Source of the DNA: Rhizobium sp. L51/94
Lineage (GTDB): Bacteria > Pseudomonadota > Alphaproteobacteria > Rhizobiales > Rhizobiaceae
Direction of reading: 5' to 3'
Assembly (NCBI RefSeq): GCF_019355555.1
Contig: NZ_CP072141.1
Span: 2,598,001-2,662,000 of the forward strand
Length of the DNA stretch: 64,000 nt
Below are positions 36,893 through 45,542 of the stretch, in pieces (positions within the stretch are counted from its first letter, which is position 1; every line of letters begins with the position of its first letter). Position numbers and translations under genes: made by a program. The notes under the pieces were generated by a model. It worked only from the letters and a program-made list of their open reading frames with translations. It did not search any database and was not told where the DNA came from.

Positions 36893-37231
36893 ATGCGTCT
36901 GTTTTCGATCATCCTGGCCGGCTCACTGGCGGTTTCCACCACTGCGTTCGCCAATTCTCCCTGCAGCGGCAAGAAAGGTGGCATCGACCATTGCGAGGGC
37001 AGCACATTCATCTGCAATGACGGGTCGGTGAGTGCCAGCAAGAAGTCATGCTCAGCCACCATGGGAACGGGCACGGGAGCACTCGGCATCGCCGGTGCCC
37101 AACAGGAAGAAATGTCGCCGGCAGCTTCGAGCGACTGCTCCTGCCGATCCGCAACCTATTGCACCGGCCCAAAAGGCGGCCACTTCTGCACCACAGATAC
37201 CGGTGGCAGGAGCTATCTCCGTAAAGACTGA
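36893..37231 (+). CDS. Small exported cysteine-rich protein
   Basis: A 112-residue protein with a signal peptide (IILAGSLAVSTTAFA, cleavage before NSPC). The mature part is about 93 residues with eight cysteines in two clusters: PCSGKKGGIDHCEGSTFIC and CSCRSATYC-x5-HFC; disulfides are likely in the periplasm or outside. The GG-x-HC-x-G-x-F-x-C pattern is seen in small rhizobial hypotheticals. No function is known. The start is the ATG after GGGGAAGC; the frame is open upstream without a signal. Confidence 0.72.
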   Translation: MRLFSIILAGSLAVSTTAFANSPCSGKKGGIDHCEGSTFICNDGSVSASKKSCSATMGTGTGALGIAGAQQEEMSPAASSDCSCRSATYCTGPKGGHFCTTDTGGRSYLRKD

Positions 37232-37426
37232 CGAACGAGCCTCGACCAGCCAACGATGTTGGCTTAGATCAATGTGGCGAGGATGCTTGCACCGCCGAAA
37301 AGGTTGACGCCGCGTTGCAAGAAGCTATAAGCGCAAGTCGAAAACCGAATTAGTTGCAAACTGTGCCGCAACTAATCATCCCGGTCGACGGTATTGAAGA
37401 AGAAACCGCTTCAATATCAAATACTT

Positions 37427-37516
37427 GGAAGAGTGTCCGAGCGGTTTAAGGAACCGGTCTTGAAAACCGGCGTGCGGGAAACCGTACCGTGGGTTCGAAT
37501 CCCACCTCTTCCGCCA
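37427..37516 (+). tRNA. tRNA-Ser (anticodon UGA)
   Basis: A 90-base class II tRNA: acceptor GGAAGAG pairs with CTCTTCC, anticodon loop CTTGAAAA gives UGA, a long variable arm (GCGGGAAACCGTACC) as in serine tRNAs, T-loop GGTTCGAATCC, discriminator G and encoded CCA. It reads UCA and related Ser codons. Confidence 0.97.
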
Positions 37517-37589
37517 TTTCGCCGCAGATTGTGCGACAAACTGCGATTGCTGCGAATGGGATCATCATGTCATCTCGCCGACGCGCAAA

Positions 37590-38000
37590 TCAAAAGTGCT
37601 CGTCAAGAAACGCCGCCGCTTCGTCCGAGATACCGACTACCTTGTTCGTCGCCTGACGATAGAGTTTAAAATTTTGCTCGGTTCCCGGCTGGCCATCATT
37701 CCATTCATTGAGAGGCTTTAGCTCGCTCCGCCCCAGCGGCCTTTTTACGAGCGCGGTGCATCTAATGGTGAGGCTCACGCGCGGCGTTTGCCGGGCGACG
37801 CCGCGCTTCTTTGCAATCGCCTCGGCATAAGTCACGATGCCACGCGCGCAAAGGCCTCGTCCGCCCTCGTTCTCGCTCGCGAATACGAAAACTACGTCAC
37901 CTTTGACGATCTGTTTGCCGCCGTACATCGTTTTCTGTGCGGTGAACGAGAAACTTTTAGCCCGTGGATCGCCAACCTCAGCCTTGATCGCGAACGCCAT
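37590..38000 (-). CDS. Conserved hypothetical protein (possible EVE/ASCH-like fold)
   Basis: A 136-residue protein. The central strand-rich part, GGKQIVKGDVVFVFASENEGG then GLCARGIVTYAEAIAKK, resembles the PUA-like fold of EVE/ASCH proteins, where such a beta-hairpin binds modified bases or RNA. This is a weak resemblance judged by eye. There is no signal peptide or membrane segment. It lies just downstream of tRNA-Ser on the opposite strand and may be part of accessory DNA that often inserts by tRNA genes. Confidence 0.6.
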   Translation of the reverse strand: MAFAIKAEVGDPRAKSFSFTAQKTMYGGKQIVKGDVVFVFASENEGGRGLCARGIVTYAEAIAKKRGVARQTPRVSLTIRCTALVKRPLGRSELKPLNEWNDGQPGTEQNFKLYRQATNKVVGISDEAAAFLDEHF

Positions 38001-38036
38001 GACCCTCCCTCCCGACTGCCCAAAGGGCATCATAGT

Positions 38037-38091
38037 GCTATAGCGTAGACATAGTGCCATCGTCATCGGGCGTCGCCCGCCACTTTGCCGA
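38037..38091. repeat. Dispersed ~50-bp repeat, copy A
   Basis: Begins GCTATAGCGTAGACATAGTGC and ends CGCCCGCCACTTTGCCGA. It matches copies at 40891-40946 and 42867-42915. It lies just outside the 3' end of the LysR gene. Confidence 0.6.
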
Positions 38092-38113
38092 GGCAGCCGT
38101 GTCTGCGACCGGC

Positions 38114-39076
38114 TTATCGCAGATCGCCGCCCTTTTCACGCCATGAAACGCCTTCGCCGGCGATCGACTGTTGCCGATCCGAATCAATCGTGGTGTCGAT
38201 GTAATCCGCAAGCCCGTCGAGCAGGACGCGTGTTTTGAGTGGCAAATACCGAGCGCTTGGATAGAGGGCAACGATCGGCGCTTCGCCACCATCCCAACCT
38301 GGCAGTACACGCTCAAGCAGGCCTGTGGTGAGGTCCCCGGCAATATCGACTTCCGATTTCAACATGATGCCAAGGCCGTCCCGCGCCCAGCCGTGCACGA
38401 CATCGCCGTCATCGGCGCGTAGCCGTGCATGGGCCGCAATATTTGCTGTGGCGCCATCGGGCCCGTGCAGGTACCAGGGTTCGCTGGCGGCGCCATAGCG
38501 CAGGAAAGCGTGCGCCTTTGAATCGCCCGGCGTGAGCGGCCGGCCAACGCGATCGAGATAAGCGGGCGCCGCAACCAGGATGCGCCGATTGTCGGCGAGC
38601 TTTCGCATCATGGCCGAACTGTCAGCGAGGGCGCCGATGCGGATCGCGACATCAAAGCCGTCGCCTACGATATCGACCACACGGTCGTCGAGTTCCAGCG
38701 CGACGGTAAGGCCGGGGTAGCGCTCGGCAAGTCGTCCAAGGGCCGGCGCCACGAAGCGCCGGCCGAAAGCGATCGGCGCACTGACGCGCAAGGTTCCGAC
38801 CGGCTCGTTGCGACCGCCAGCCAATCGGCCTTCCGCCGCCTCCAGGGTTTCGAGAGCCCGCACAACATCGGCCAGCAGCCGAGCGCCTTCGTCTGTCGCG
38901 CTCAGTGACCGGGTGGTACGATGTATCAGCCGAACGCCGACGCGGCTTTCGAGTGTCCCGAGCCGCTTGCTGACCACGGCCAGCGTGACGCCAAGGCGCA
39001 ATGCTGCAGCCGTCAGGCTGCCCTCCGCCAGGATAGCGCGAAACGTATTTAGCTCGTTGAGGTCGTCGAGCATCAA
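38114..39076 (-). CDS. LysR-family regulator of the adjacent SDR gene
   Basis: A 320-residue LysR protein of the DsdC/CrgA-like group. HTH region LNTFRAILAEGSLTAAALRL and the stem RVGVRLIHRTTRSLSATDEG are typical, followed by the effector-binding domain with GTLRVSAPIAFGRRF. It is divergent from the SDR gene at 39401 and probably regulates it. The two Met codons at the start are equivalent. The last 30 residues (DSDRQQSIAGEGVSWREKG) are low similarity. Confidence 0.9.
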   Translation of the reverse strand: MMLDDLNELNTFRAILAEGSLTAAALRLGVTLAVVSKRLGTLESRVGVRLIHRTTRSLSATDEGARLLADVVRALETLEAAEGRLAGGRNEPVGTLRVSAPIAFGRRFVAPALGRLAERYPGLTVALELDDRVVDIVGDGFDVAIRIGALADSSAMMRKLADNRRILVAAPAYLDRVGRPLTPGDSKAHAFLRYGAASEPWYLHGPDGATANIAAHARLRADDGDVVHGWARDGLGIMLKSEVDIAGDLTTGLLERVLPGWDGGEAPIVALYPSARYLPLKTRVLLDGLADYIDTTIDSDRQQSIAGEGVSWREKGGDLR

Positions 39077-39400
39077 TTATCAATCCAAAGTCGACAAACA
39101 ATCGTCTATAAATAACATTATCATCTATGGCACGATAGTCCATATCTGGCTCATGACGAATGTAGCCATTCTCACCACCAATCGAACGCTTCTCGGTAGC
39201 GGCCTTGCCGCAATCGCCGCGTTCGCGATCTCCGCTCCCGGCAATGCCCGATCGAAGCCCGCCGTGTGGTTCGCTCGCAAGGATGAGATCGCGACATGGG
39301 CAGCCGAGCACCGCGCGATCACTCCCATTTATGACCTCGGCGCTGGCCGTCAGCGGGTTGCCCCGCTCAGCCGCCTGATCCCGAACGAAAGGATTTGACC
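39077..39400. other. LysR/SDR intergenic region with a relic reading frame
   Basis: The left part (39077-39152) is AT-rich (e.g. TATAAATAACATTATCATC) and is the likely divergent control region. The rest carries the reading frame described at 39153-39398. Confidence 0.45.
39153..39398 (+). pseudogene. Possible remnant of a polysaccharide-deacetylase C-terminus
   Basis: A reading frame of 81 codons from ATG. Its middle, VWFARKDEIATWAAEH, resembles the C-terminal end of allantoinase/PuuE-type deacetylases, which commonly end in VWFA-x-R-x-EIA. No catalytic domain precedes it, so if real it is a truncated relic or a small peptide gene. It ends 2 bases before the SDR start. Weak evidence. Confidence 0.35.
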
Positions 39401-40111
39401 ATGACTCTCTCCCTGAAAGATAAACGCGTCCTCGTCGTCGGCGCCACCGGCGGGATTGGTGCCGCGACGGCCGAAGCTTTTGCCGCGACCGGTGCTTCCG
39501 TCTTCGCCGCTGGCCGGCCCGGTCCCAAGCTCGAAGCCCTCGCCACCCGCATCGCGGCCCAGCCCGTCGCGCTCGACACTCTCGACAACTCCGCCATCGA
39601 AGTCTTCTTCGGCGAGGCGCAGCCGTTCGACCACCTGGTGATCGCCGCGGCGGCAACCCGGAGCGGTCCCGTTGGTGGGCTGTCGCTCGACGACGCCAAG
39701 GCCTCCATGGAAAGCAAGTTCTGGGGCGGCTATCGCATCGCGCGGGCCGCCAGAATCGCGGATAGCGGTTCGATCACCTTCGTCTCGGGATTTCTCTCAC
39801 GGCGTCCGAGTGCGAGTTCGGTGCTGCAGGGGGCAATCAATGCGGCCTTGGAAGCGCTCGGACGCGGCCTGGCGTTGGAACGGGCCCCGGTCCGGGTCAA
39901 CACAGTGTCGCCCGGCCTGATCGACACGCCGCTCTGGGGCGGCATGGAAAAGGCCGACCGCGCAGCCATGTTCGCCCGCACGGCCGAACGGCTGCCCGTG
40001 CGTCGCGTCGGCCAGCCGGAGGACATCGCGCAGGCGATCCTGTTCGTCGCGACCAATCCCTTCGCCACCGGTACCACGGTCACAGTCGATGGTGGCGCCA
40101 CCATCGCCTGA
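39401..40111 (+). CDS. SDR-family protein lacking the usual catalytic Tyr/Lys
   Basis: A 236-residue Rossmann-fold short-chain dehydrogenase. The NAD(P) loop GATGGIGAATAEAF and the structural VRVNTVSPGLIDTPLW are typical. The place of YxxxK before the NAALEAL helix reads LQGAINAALEAL, so Tyr is replaced by Gln and Lys by Asn. Such non-classical SDRs exist; activity cannot be assumed. GAAAGGA lies 7 bases before ATG. It is divergent from a LysR gene that probably controls it. Confidence 0.85.
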   Translation: MTLSLKDKRVLVVGATGGIGAATAEAFAATGASVFAAGRPGPKLEALATRIAAQPVALDTLDNSAIEVFFGEAQPFDHLVIAAAATRSGPVGGLSLDDAKASMESKFWGGYRIARAARIADSGSITFVSGFLSRRPSASSVLQGAINAALEALGRGLALERAPVRVNTVSPGLIDTPLWGGMEKADRAAMFARTAERLPVRRVGQPEDIAQAILFVATNPFATGTTVTVDGGATIA

Positions 40112-40234
40112 GACAAGCGGTGCTCGCCCCAACTCGGAAACACGACCGCTTCACCACTGCGCCGACCGCTATCCTCGACGAACGCGTGTGTCGCGGGGAC
40201 GACAATGCCGCCAACCCCTGAAAGAGAAAATGTC

Positions 40235-40765
40235 ATGCGCAAATTTCCAGTCGCAGCCGCCATCCTCGGAATGCTGCTCTCGGTGCCAGTCGATGCCGCG
40301 GAGCTGAAGATCGACGATCTCACCGTTGGAAGGACCGTCTCGAACGAACAAAACCAGGCGACAGTGACGGCAGCGAAAACCTTCTATCAATTCTGGAACA
40401 CCGGCGACGAAGCCGCCCTCAAGGCAGCGATTGCGTCGACCTTCACCGACCGCACGCTGCCGCCCGGCCGTCCCCAAGGACCGGAAGGCCCGGCGTTCGC
40501 CTCGAAAAAATTCCGCTCAGCGGTCCCCGATCTCCGCGTCGAGGTGAAGAAAATGATCGTCACAGATGAGTTTGTTACGGTTCATATGGAGTTCAGAGGT
40601 CATTTCACCGGCACCTTCGGCACAGTGAAGGGCCAAGGACAGGCGATCGACTTCATCGCGACCGATCTGCTCAAGGTGACCGATGGGCGGATTACGGACA
40701 ACTGGCACATTGAGGACAATCTGACACTGCTCTCGCAAATGGGCGTCGCGACCGTAACGCAGTAA
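40235..40765 (+). CDS. Exported SnoaL-like (ester cyclase-type) protein
   Basis: A 176-residue protein with a signal peptide (VAAAILGMLLSVPVDAAE). The mature part has the NTF2-like/SnoaL fold pattern: AKTFYQFWNTGDEAALKAAI, FRSAVPDLRVEVKKMIVTDE, FVTVHMEFRGHFTGTF, and DLLKVTDGRITDNWHIEDNL. SnoaL-like proteins bind or convert small hydrophobic molecules; periplasmic forms have unknown roles. The start is ATG 40235 just after GAGAAAATGTC; the frame opens at 40205. It follows the SDR gene on the same strand and may be co-transcribed. Confidence 0.8.
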   Translation: MRKFPVAAAILGMLLSVPVDAAELKIDDLTVGRTVSNEQNQATVTAAKTFYQFWNTGDEAALKAAIASTFTDRTLPPGRPQGPEGPAFASKKFRSAVPDLRVEVKKMIVTDEFVTVHMEFRGHFTGTFGTVKGQGQAIDFIATDLLKVTDGRITDNWHIEDNLTLLSQMGVATVTQ

Positions 40766-41264
40766 TGGTTGCGCGAACCTGAAAGCCCCTACCGTGTGGG
40801 AGCGCTTTCGAATGGTGCATCAAGTTGCGCGAGCAGCGGTCCATTCCTGACGGCGATGATATCATCATCGGCCAGATGCGGCATTAGAGGGCTATAGCGT
40901 AGACGTAGTGCTCTTCATCATCGCGCGGGGCCCGCCATTTCGCCGACTTTACGCCATGGTGCGACATTCTTCGCGATAGATCCTCGACCACCGCCGATAG
41001 AGCCACAGAGGCGATATGTGAGGATGTCATACATGGCTTATGAGAACCCTCGGATCGGCAGCAAGCGCCCCCAGACGGACGCTTAAATGAGCATTTCGAG
41101 CCGCCGAAAGCGGCCATTTGTTCAGCGCGATCTTTCCCGTTTCTCTGTCTCCCCGCGAAGATTTGGGGGGAAGCCGAAGTTGCGCTCGGTCGCGTGTATG
41201 AGGAACGCGGCGGCTTTCTCGCTCCCGGTCCGCAGTCGGGAAAGTTGCCTTGGCGGTGAAGGCG
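40766..41264. other. Non-coding stretch with repeat copy B
   Basis: A 500-base convergent spacer between the SnoaL-like gene and the TetR gene. Apart from repeat copy B I find no gene or terminator. Short tracts of ATCATC and GATGATATCATC at about 40855-40868 form a small palindrome. Confidence 0.5.
40891..40946. repeat. Dispersed ~50-bp repeat, copy B
   Basis: GCTATAGCGTAGACGTAGTGC at the left and GCCCGCCATTTCGCCGA at the right; closest to copy A (38037-38091). On the minus strand both copies can be read as ...SAKWRA..., followed by different tails, which suggests relic coding or a mobile-element fragment. Confidence 0.6.
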
Positions 41265-41900
41265 TTAAGGCGGCGATCGAGCCGCTTCCAAATAGGCGTT
41301 GCACATCATCATGAGCTGACCTTGGACGGCGCGTTCCTCGTCTGGAGGCAAGTTGCGCTCGAACACGTTGCGGACCGTGCCGAAAACGGTGGCTAGCAGC
41401 GTCAGGTTGACGGTCGACAGCTCGGCAAAGGTCGCATCGGAAGCGGTTCCTAACATCGCAGCGGTCGCGGCATCGACACGGGTGGCGAAGGCTGCGATCA
41501 GCGCCTCGTTGTCAATCTCCACAACGGAGCGATAGAGCGCGCGTGTCACCTCCGGCCGCTCCGTCTTGGCGTGCCAGTAGGTCGTCACCAGCGCCTCGAC
41601 CATCCGCTTGATGGCAGCGCCGTGCTGCACCAGGCACGCAGCCTCTATTTTGGCCGCCAGTGCGTCGAGATAGCGTTCGTTGAGCGCATAGAACAGCGCC
41701 TGCTTGTGCGGGAAATACTGGTACAGCGTGCCCACCGACACGCCCGCCCGCTGCGCGACGCGCGTGGTCGTCAATCGGTGCGGTCCATCGCTCACCAAAA
41801 CCTGAATGGTCGCCTCGAACATGACGTCCAGCGTCACCGTCGCTCGTGCCTGACGCGGCATTTTCCGGGGGTTTAGGTGGGACGGCCGCGCCGAAGCCAT
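41265..41900 (-). CDS. TetR-family repressor of the adjacent SDR gene
   Basis: A 211-residue TetR/AcrR regulator. The HTH is ATIQVLVSDGPHRLTTTRVA then GVSVGTLYQYFPHKQALFYAL, followed by a helical ligand-binding domain. Met14 (41861) is an alternative start. It is divergent from the SDR gene at 41975 with a 74-base spacer that contains an inverted repeat. Inducer unknown. Confidence 0.9.
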   Translation of the reverse strand: MASARPSHLNPRKMPRQARATVTLDVMFEATIQVLVSDGPHRLTTTRVAQRAGVSVGTLYQYFPHKQALFYALNERYLDALAAKIEAACLVQHGAAIKRMVEALVTTYWHAKTERPEVTRALYRSVVEIDNEALIAAFATRVDAATAAMLGTASDATFAELSTVNLTLLATVFGTVRNVFERNLPPDEERAVQGQLMMMCNAYLEAARSPP

Positions 41901-41915
41901 AAGCGAATCCTCAAA

Positions 41916-41938
41916 CCAATCGATTTTTTATACATTGG
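41916..41938. promoter_or_regulatory. Candidate TetR operator between TetR and SDR genes
   Basis: CCAAT and ATTGG form an inverted repeat around a 13-base AT-rich core that includes TTTTTTATAC, a possible -10-like box. Its position in the 74-base divergent spacer fits a shared operator. Confidence 0.35.
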
Positions 41939-41974
41939 AGTGCCACCAAAACGAACACCACAAGGACTGAACAC

Positions 41975-42706
41975 ATGGCCGACACTTCCCGCATCGCGCT
42001 CGTCACCGGCGCGAACAAAGGCATCGGACTGGAAATTGCTCGCCAACTTGCTCAAGCGGGTGTCACCGTTATCATCGGCGCTCGCGATCCCGATCGCGCC
42101 AGCTCGGCCGTGAGCGGGCTATTGGAAGCTGGCCTGTCGGTTCGATCCGTTACCCTCGACCTCAACGATCATGCGGGCATCGCTGCGGCGGCCGAAACTA
42201 TTCGCGCCGAATATGGTCGGCTCGATATCCTCGTGAACAACGCCGGCATCGTCGATGCCGAGGACGGGCCGCCGACCAGCGGCTCAGCGGAGGCCGCGCG
42301 GCGAACCATGGACACCAACTTCGTCGGCACGTTGGCTGTGACGCAGGCGATGCTGCCGCTACTGCGCCTGTCGTCGGCCGCCCGTATTGTGAACCTATCC
42401 AGCTCGCTAGGTTCGCTCGCGCTCAACGGCGATCCAGCCTCGCCCTACTATTCAGCCCGGCTGATCGGCTACAATGCCTCCAAGGCGGCGCTGAACATGC
42501 TGACTGTGCAGCTTGCCGAGGAACTGCGCGACACGCCCCATGTCATCAACTCGGTTAGCCCCGGCTTTGTGAAGACCGACCTGACCGGGGGCAACGGCTT
42601 CATGACGCCCCAGGAGGGCGCGAAGCTGCCGGTCAAATACGCGCTGCTAGGTGGAGATGCGGTCTCCGGCCGCTTCGTTGAAGCAAGCGGCGAGACGCCT
42701 TGGTAA
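41975..42706 (+). CDS. SDR-family oxidoreductase
   Basis: A 243-residue classical SDR. NAD(P) loop TGANKGIGLEIARQL, NNAGIVD, catalytic Ser in NLSSSLGSL and YNASKAALNML with Tyr and Lys in place, then NSVSPGFVKTDLTGG. The region between the NNAG motif and catalytic Ser is longer than average. Such enzymes near TetR regulators often act on carbonyl-containing toxic or secondary metabolites, but the substrate is unknown. It stands in contrast with the degenerate SDR at 39401. Confidence 0.92.
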   Translation: MADTSRIALVTGANKGIGLEIARQLAQAGVTVIIGARDPDRASSAVSGLLEAGLSVRSVTLDLNDHAGIAAAAETIRAEYGRLDILVNNAGIVDAEDGPPTSGSAEAARRTMDTNFVGTLAVTQAMLPLLRLSSAARIVNLSSSLGSLALNGDPASPYYSARLIGYNASKAALNMLTVQLAEELRDTPHVINSVSPGFVKTDLTGGNGFMTPQEGAKLPVKYALLGGDAVSGRFVEASGETPW

Positions 42707-43049
42707 GCTTTCGCGTAGGACGCCCTGCCCGCATGACGGACGAGAGAGACGAGAGCGGACGGCCGGCAATTCACCAGCCCGGCCCTTCAGGACATGGATA
42801 AAATGGCCAAACTGCTAATGAACCGTGGCAATTGGCCTCGGAAGTCTCGCCGTGCGGCGGCAGGGGGATACAGCTTAGACATCATCACAATCGGGCGCGG
42901 CCGCCACTTCGCCGATGTTCAATCAGAGGCATTGTCGAGATGGTTTGCCCCACACCCTCACAGCCAGTCGAGCTATCCCGAGCGCTGTCCTCTGGCCAGT
43001 TTGGTCATCAATTTGCGCTTCGAAGACGCCAATGCGGCACGGCAAGCAG
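42707..43049. other. Non-coding stretch with repeat copy C
   Basis: A 343-base convergent spacer between the SDR and TPR genes. It contains repeat copy C (42867-42915). I see no gene and no strong terminator. Confidence 0.5.
42867..42915. repeat. Dispersed ~50-bp repeat, copy C
   Basis: Reads GATACAGCTTAGACATCATC, then CGGGCGCGGCCGCCACTTCGC; more diverged from copies A and B but shares the TAGAC and CGCC(A)CTTCGCCGA blocks in the same order. Confidence 0.5.
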
Positions 43050-43490
43050 TCAAGATACCAGCTTCCGCATGCGCAGGTAGTTCAGATACTTCGCATCGGA
43101 TTCCTCGAAGATCTCCTCGCCCTCGGCCATGTAGGCGCGCAAGAGCGGGTCGGTGCTCTCCTCCTGATGCCCAAGATCGTAAAGGCATGTGCCTATGCCT
43201 AACTGAACAAAGCCGTTGGCATGGCCATCGCTGCTCGCTGCCGCCCGCTGGAAGGAGGAGAGCGCGGACTCCATATCGCCTTGCTGCCTTTGGGCGTCGC
43301 CTATAGAAGCATAGAGCCAAAGCGCCGCATCCCATTTGTGGTGCGGCTCCGGTAGCAAACGGATGGCCGACTGCCAGCACCGGATCGCACCTGTCTCGTT
43401 GCCGGCATCAAGCAGGTCATTGCCCTGCTCGGACAACTCCGTTACGCGCTCATGAATGTCGTCCGCCAGTTCTTCCTGTTCAACACTCAT
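43050..43490 (-). CDS. Tetratricopeptide-repeat protein
   Basis: A 146-residue all-helical protein. TPR-like helix pairs are visible: LSEQGNDLLDAGNETGAIRC with WQSAIRLLPE, WLYASIGDAQRQQGDMESAL with SSFQRAAAS, and LGIGTCLYDLGHQEESTDPLLRA (quoted in part). No signal peptide. Such short TPR proteins act as protein-protein adaptors; similar proteins are found as immunity-like or SMI1-type partners in some bacteria, but nothing here supports that. It is followed by 130 bases and then the CysN-CysC gene on the same strand. Confidence 0.75.
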   Translation of the reverse strand: MSVEQEELADDIHERVTELSEQGNDLLDAGNETGAIRCWQSAIRLLPEPHHKWDAALWLYASIGDAQRQQGDMESALSSFQRAAASSDGHANGFVQLGIGTCLYDLGHQEESTDPLLRAYMAEGEEIFEESDAKYLNYLRMRKLVS

Positions 43491-43619
43491 TCTGCAAAGC
43501 CTTGTCTATCGATTTATCGGATATCTCTGTGGCGGGCGACGAAAGATACCCTGCTCTATACGTACCCGACCGTCGCGTCCGCGGCCATCGTCTTCAATCC
43601 TGTTGAATGAAATTGCGCG

Positions 43620-45542
43620 TTAGACCAGAAACCCAAGCCCACGAAGCCTTTTCTCCAGCGCGGCCATCGTTTCCTCCGGCGACCTTCCGACGGTCTCCAA
43701 GCGGACCTCGGGTTTTTCCGGGGCTTCGTAGGGGGAATCGATGCCCGTGAAGTTCTTGAGCATCCCATTTAGCGCCTTGGCATAGAGACCTTTTGGATCG
43801 CGGCGGGCACACTCTTCGAATGGCGTATCGACGAAAACCTCGACAAATTCGCCTGGCTGCAACATCTCCCGCGCCATCTGTCGCTCTGCACGAAATGGAG
43901 AAATAAACGACACCAGGACGATGAGGCCAGCATCGGCCATCAGCCGCGCGACCTCGGCAACACGCCGGATATTCTCGACCCGGTCCTCGTCCGTAAATCC
44001 CAGATCGCGGTTGAGCCCATGACGCACGTTGTCGCCATCCAGGAGATAGGTATGGTAGCCGGCAAAATGCAGCTTTTTTTCGAGCAAATTGGCAATTTCC
44101 GACTTGCCCGCACCGGACAGGCCAGTGAACCACAGGACGACCGGCTGTTGATACTTTGCCGCCGCGCGCTGCGTCTTGTCGATATCGAGAGACTGCCACT
44201 GGATATTCCCAGCGCGCCGCAACGGATTGAGGATCGTTCCTGCAGCCACGGTGGCATTCGTCATCCGGTCGACGAGGACGAAGGCACCGGTGATGCGATT
44301 GACCGCGAAAGTGTCGAACGCGATGCGCGACTGTACCGAAATATTGGCCACGCCTAGCGCGTTGCGCTCAAGCGTCTTTGTCGCCTCATGGGCAAAGCTG
44401 TCTACGTTGATGCGGCATTGCAGATCCGTCACCGTGGCGTTGACCTGCTCAACCTCCGTCCGCAGGATATAAGATCGACCGGGTAACAACGGCTGCTCAT
44501 CGAACCAGACGAGATTGGCGGCGAACTGGTCAGAGACATGCGGATGCGCGGAGGGCGACACAAGCATATTGCCGCGCGATACCTCTACCTCGTCCTCGAG
44601 CACGATCGTGATCGCCTGGCCTTCGATGGCGCGCGTAAGATCTCCCTCGTCAGTGAGGATGCGCTTCACCCGTGTCAATTTGCCGGATTTGGCGATGGCG
44701 ACGACGTCGCCCTGCTTTACCGATCCGGAAGCCACTGTGCCGGCAAAGCCGCGCAAATCGAAATCGGAACGGCTGACATACTGCACCGGGAAACGAAATG
44801 GCGCGTCGGCAGTTGCCTCCCCGATCGATACGGTCTCGAGCTGCTCCAGCAAGGTCGGACCCACATACCAGGGTGTCCGGTTCGATCGCCGCACGACGTT
44901 GTCGCCGTGGCGCGCCGAAACAGGGATCGCCTCGATTGTCTCGAAACCGAGTTCAGCAACAAACCTGCGATACTCTTCCTCGATACGTCGGAATACGTTG
45001 CCATCAAATGCGACAAGATCGCATTTGTTTACCGCCAGAATGACGTGGTTGATGCCGAGCAGCGAGGCGATGACCGAATGGCGGCGCGTCTGGGACAGTA
45101 TCCCCTGGCTTGCATCGACAACGACGACCGCCAGATCGGAAGTCGAGGCGCCCGCCGCCATGTTGCGCGTGAATTGAGCGCGACCCGGTGCATCGGAGGC
45201 GATAAATTTTCGCTTCGATGTTGAAAAGAACCGATGACCGGGATCATTGTCAGACACCAGGGATCCCTTGGCTTCATGCGCATTGGCGAGCGGCGAAAAA
45301 TCGGTGTCTTCATTGTTGGAAGATGCGTACAAACGGCTTTGACTTTCGGACGCAGGTTCGTGTGCAATCACGCTGTCATCGTCCAGAAGCCGGCCAATTA
45401 GTGTGGACTTGCCGCCATCGATCGATCCACACGTCAGAAACCGCAGTTGCGGCTTCTGCGTCCGCGCGGTAGCGATCGCGCTTTTTTCGTCAGCGGCAGG
45501 CTTGCCTCGGGACCTGTTCAAATGGGGGCGCATGCCTGTCAA
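43620..45542 (-). CDS. cysNC: Orphan CysN-CysC fusion (NodQ-like) with altered GTPase motifs
   Basis: A 640-residue protein. The N-terminal ~440 residues match the ATP-sulfurylase GTPase subunit CysN and the C-terminal ~185 match APS kinase CysC. The CysN P-loop GSIDGGKST (residues 39-47) and NKCD (172-175) are present. The switch I region that normally reads EREQGITID is replaced by an unrelated [10 protein letters not shown] stretch, and the DTPGHEQ motif reads DAPGRAQ (117-123). The CysC P-loop GLSGAGKS and [10 protein letters not shown] are intact. Its normal partner CysD is not next to it. Sulfate activation to PAPS would require CysD elsewhere; APS kinase activity alone looks possible. 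A sulfotransferase-like gene lies upstream. Confidence 0.88.
   Translation of the reverse strand: MTGMRPHLNRSRGKPAADEKSAIATARTQKPQLRFLTCGSIDGGKSTLIGRLLDDDSVIAHEPASESQSRLYASSNNEDTDFSPLANAHEAKGSLVSDNDPGHRFFSTSKRKFIASDAPGRAQFTRNMAAGASTSDLAVVVVDASQGILSQTRRHSVIASLLGINHVILAVNKCDLVAFDGNVFRRIEEEYRRFVAELGFETIEAIPVSARHGDNVVRRSNRTPWYVGPTLLEQLETVSIGEATADAPFRFPVQYVSRSDFDLRGFAGTVASGSVKQGDVVAIAKSGKLTRVKRILTDEGDLTRAIEGQAITIVLEDEVEVSRGNMLVSPSAHPHVSDQFAANLVWFDEQPLLPGRSYILRTEVEQVNATVTDLQCRINVDSFAHEATKTLERNALGVANISVQSRIAFDTFAVNRITGAFVLVDRMTNATVAAGTILNPLRRAGNIQWQSLDIDKTQRAAAKYQQPVVLWFTGLSGAGKSEIANLLEKKLHFAGYHTYLLDGDNVRHGLNRDLGFTDEDRVENIRRVAEVARLMADAGLIVLVSFISPFRAERQMAREMLQPGEFVEVFVDTPFEECARRDPKGLYAKALNGMLKNFTGIDSPYEAPEKPEVRLETVGRSPEETMAALEKRLRGLGFLV

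Noticed and set aside
37590..43490. A tRNA-anchored genomic island starting at tRNA-Ser
   Set aside because: The genes after tRNA-Ser are accessory in character, but I found no integrase and no repeat of the tRNA 3' end, so an integrative island cannot be claimed.
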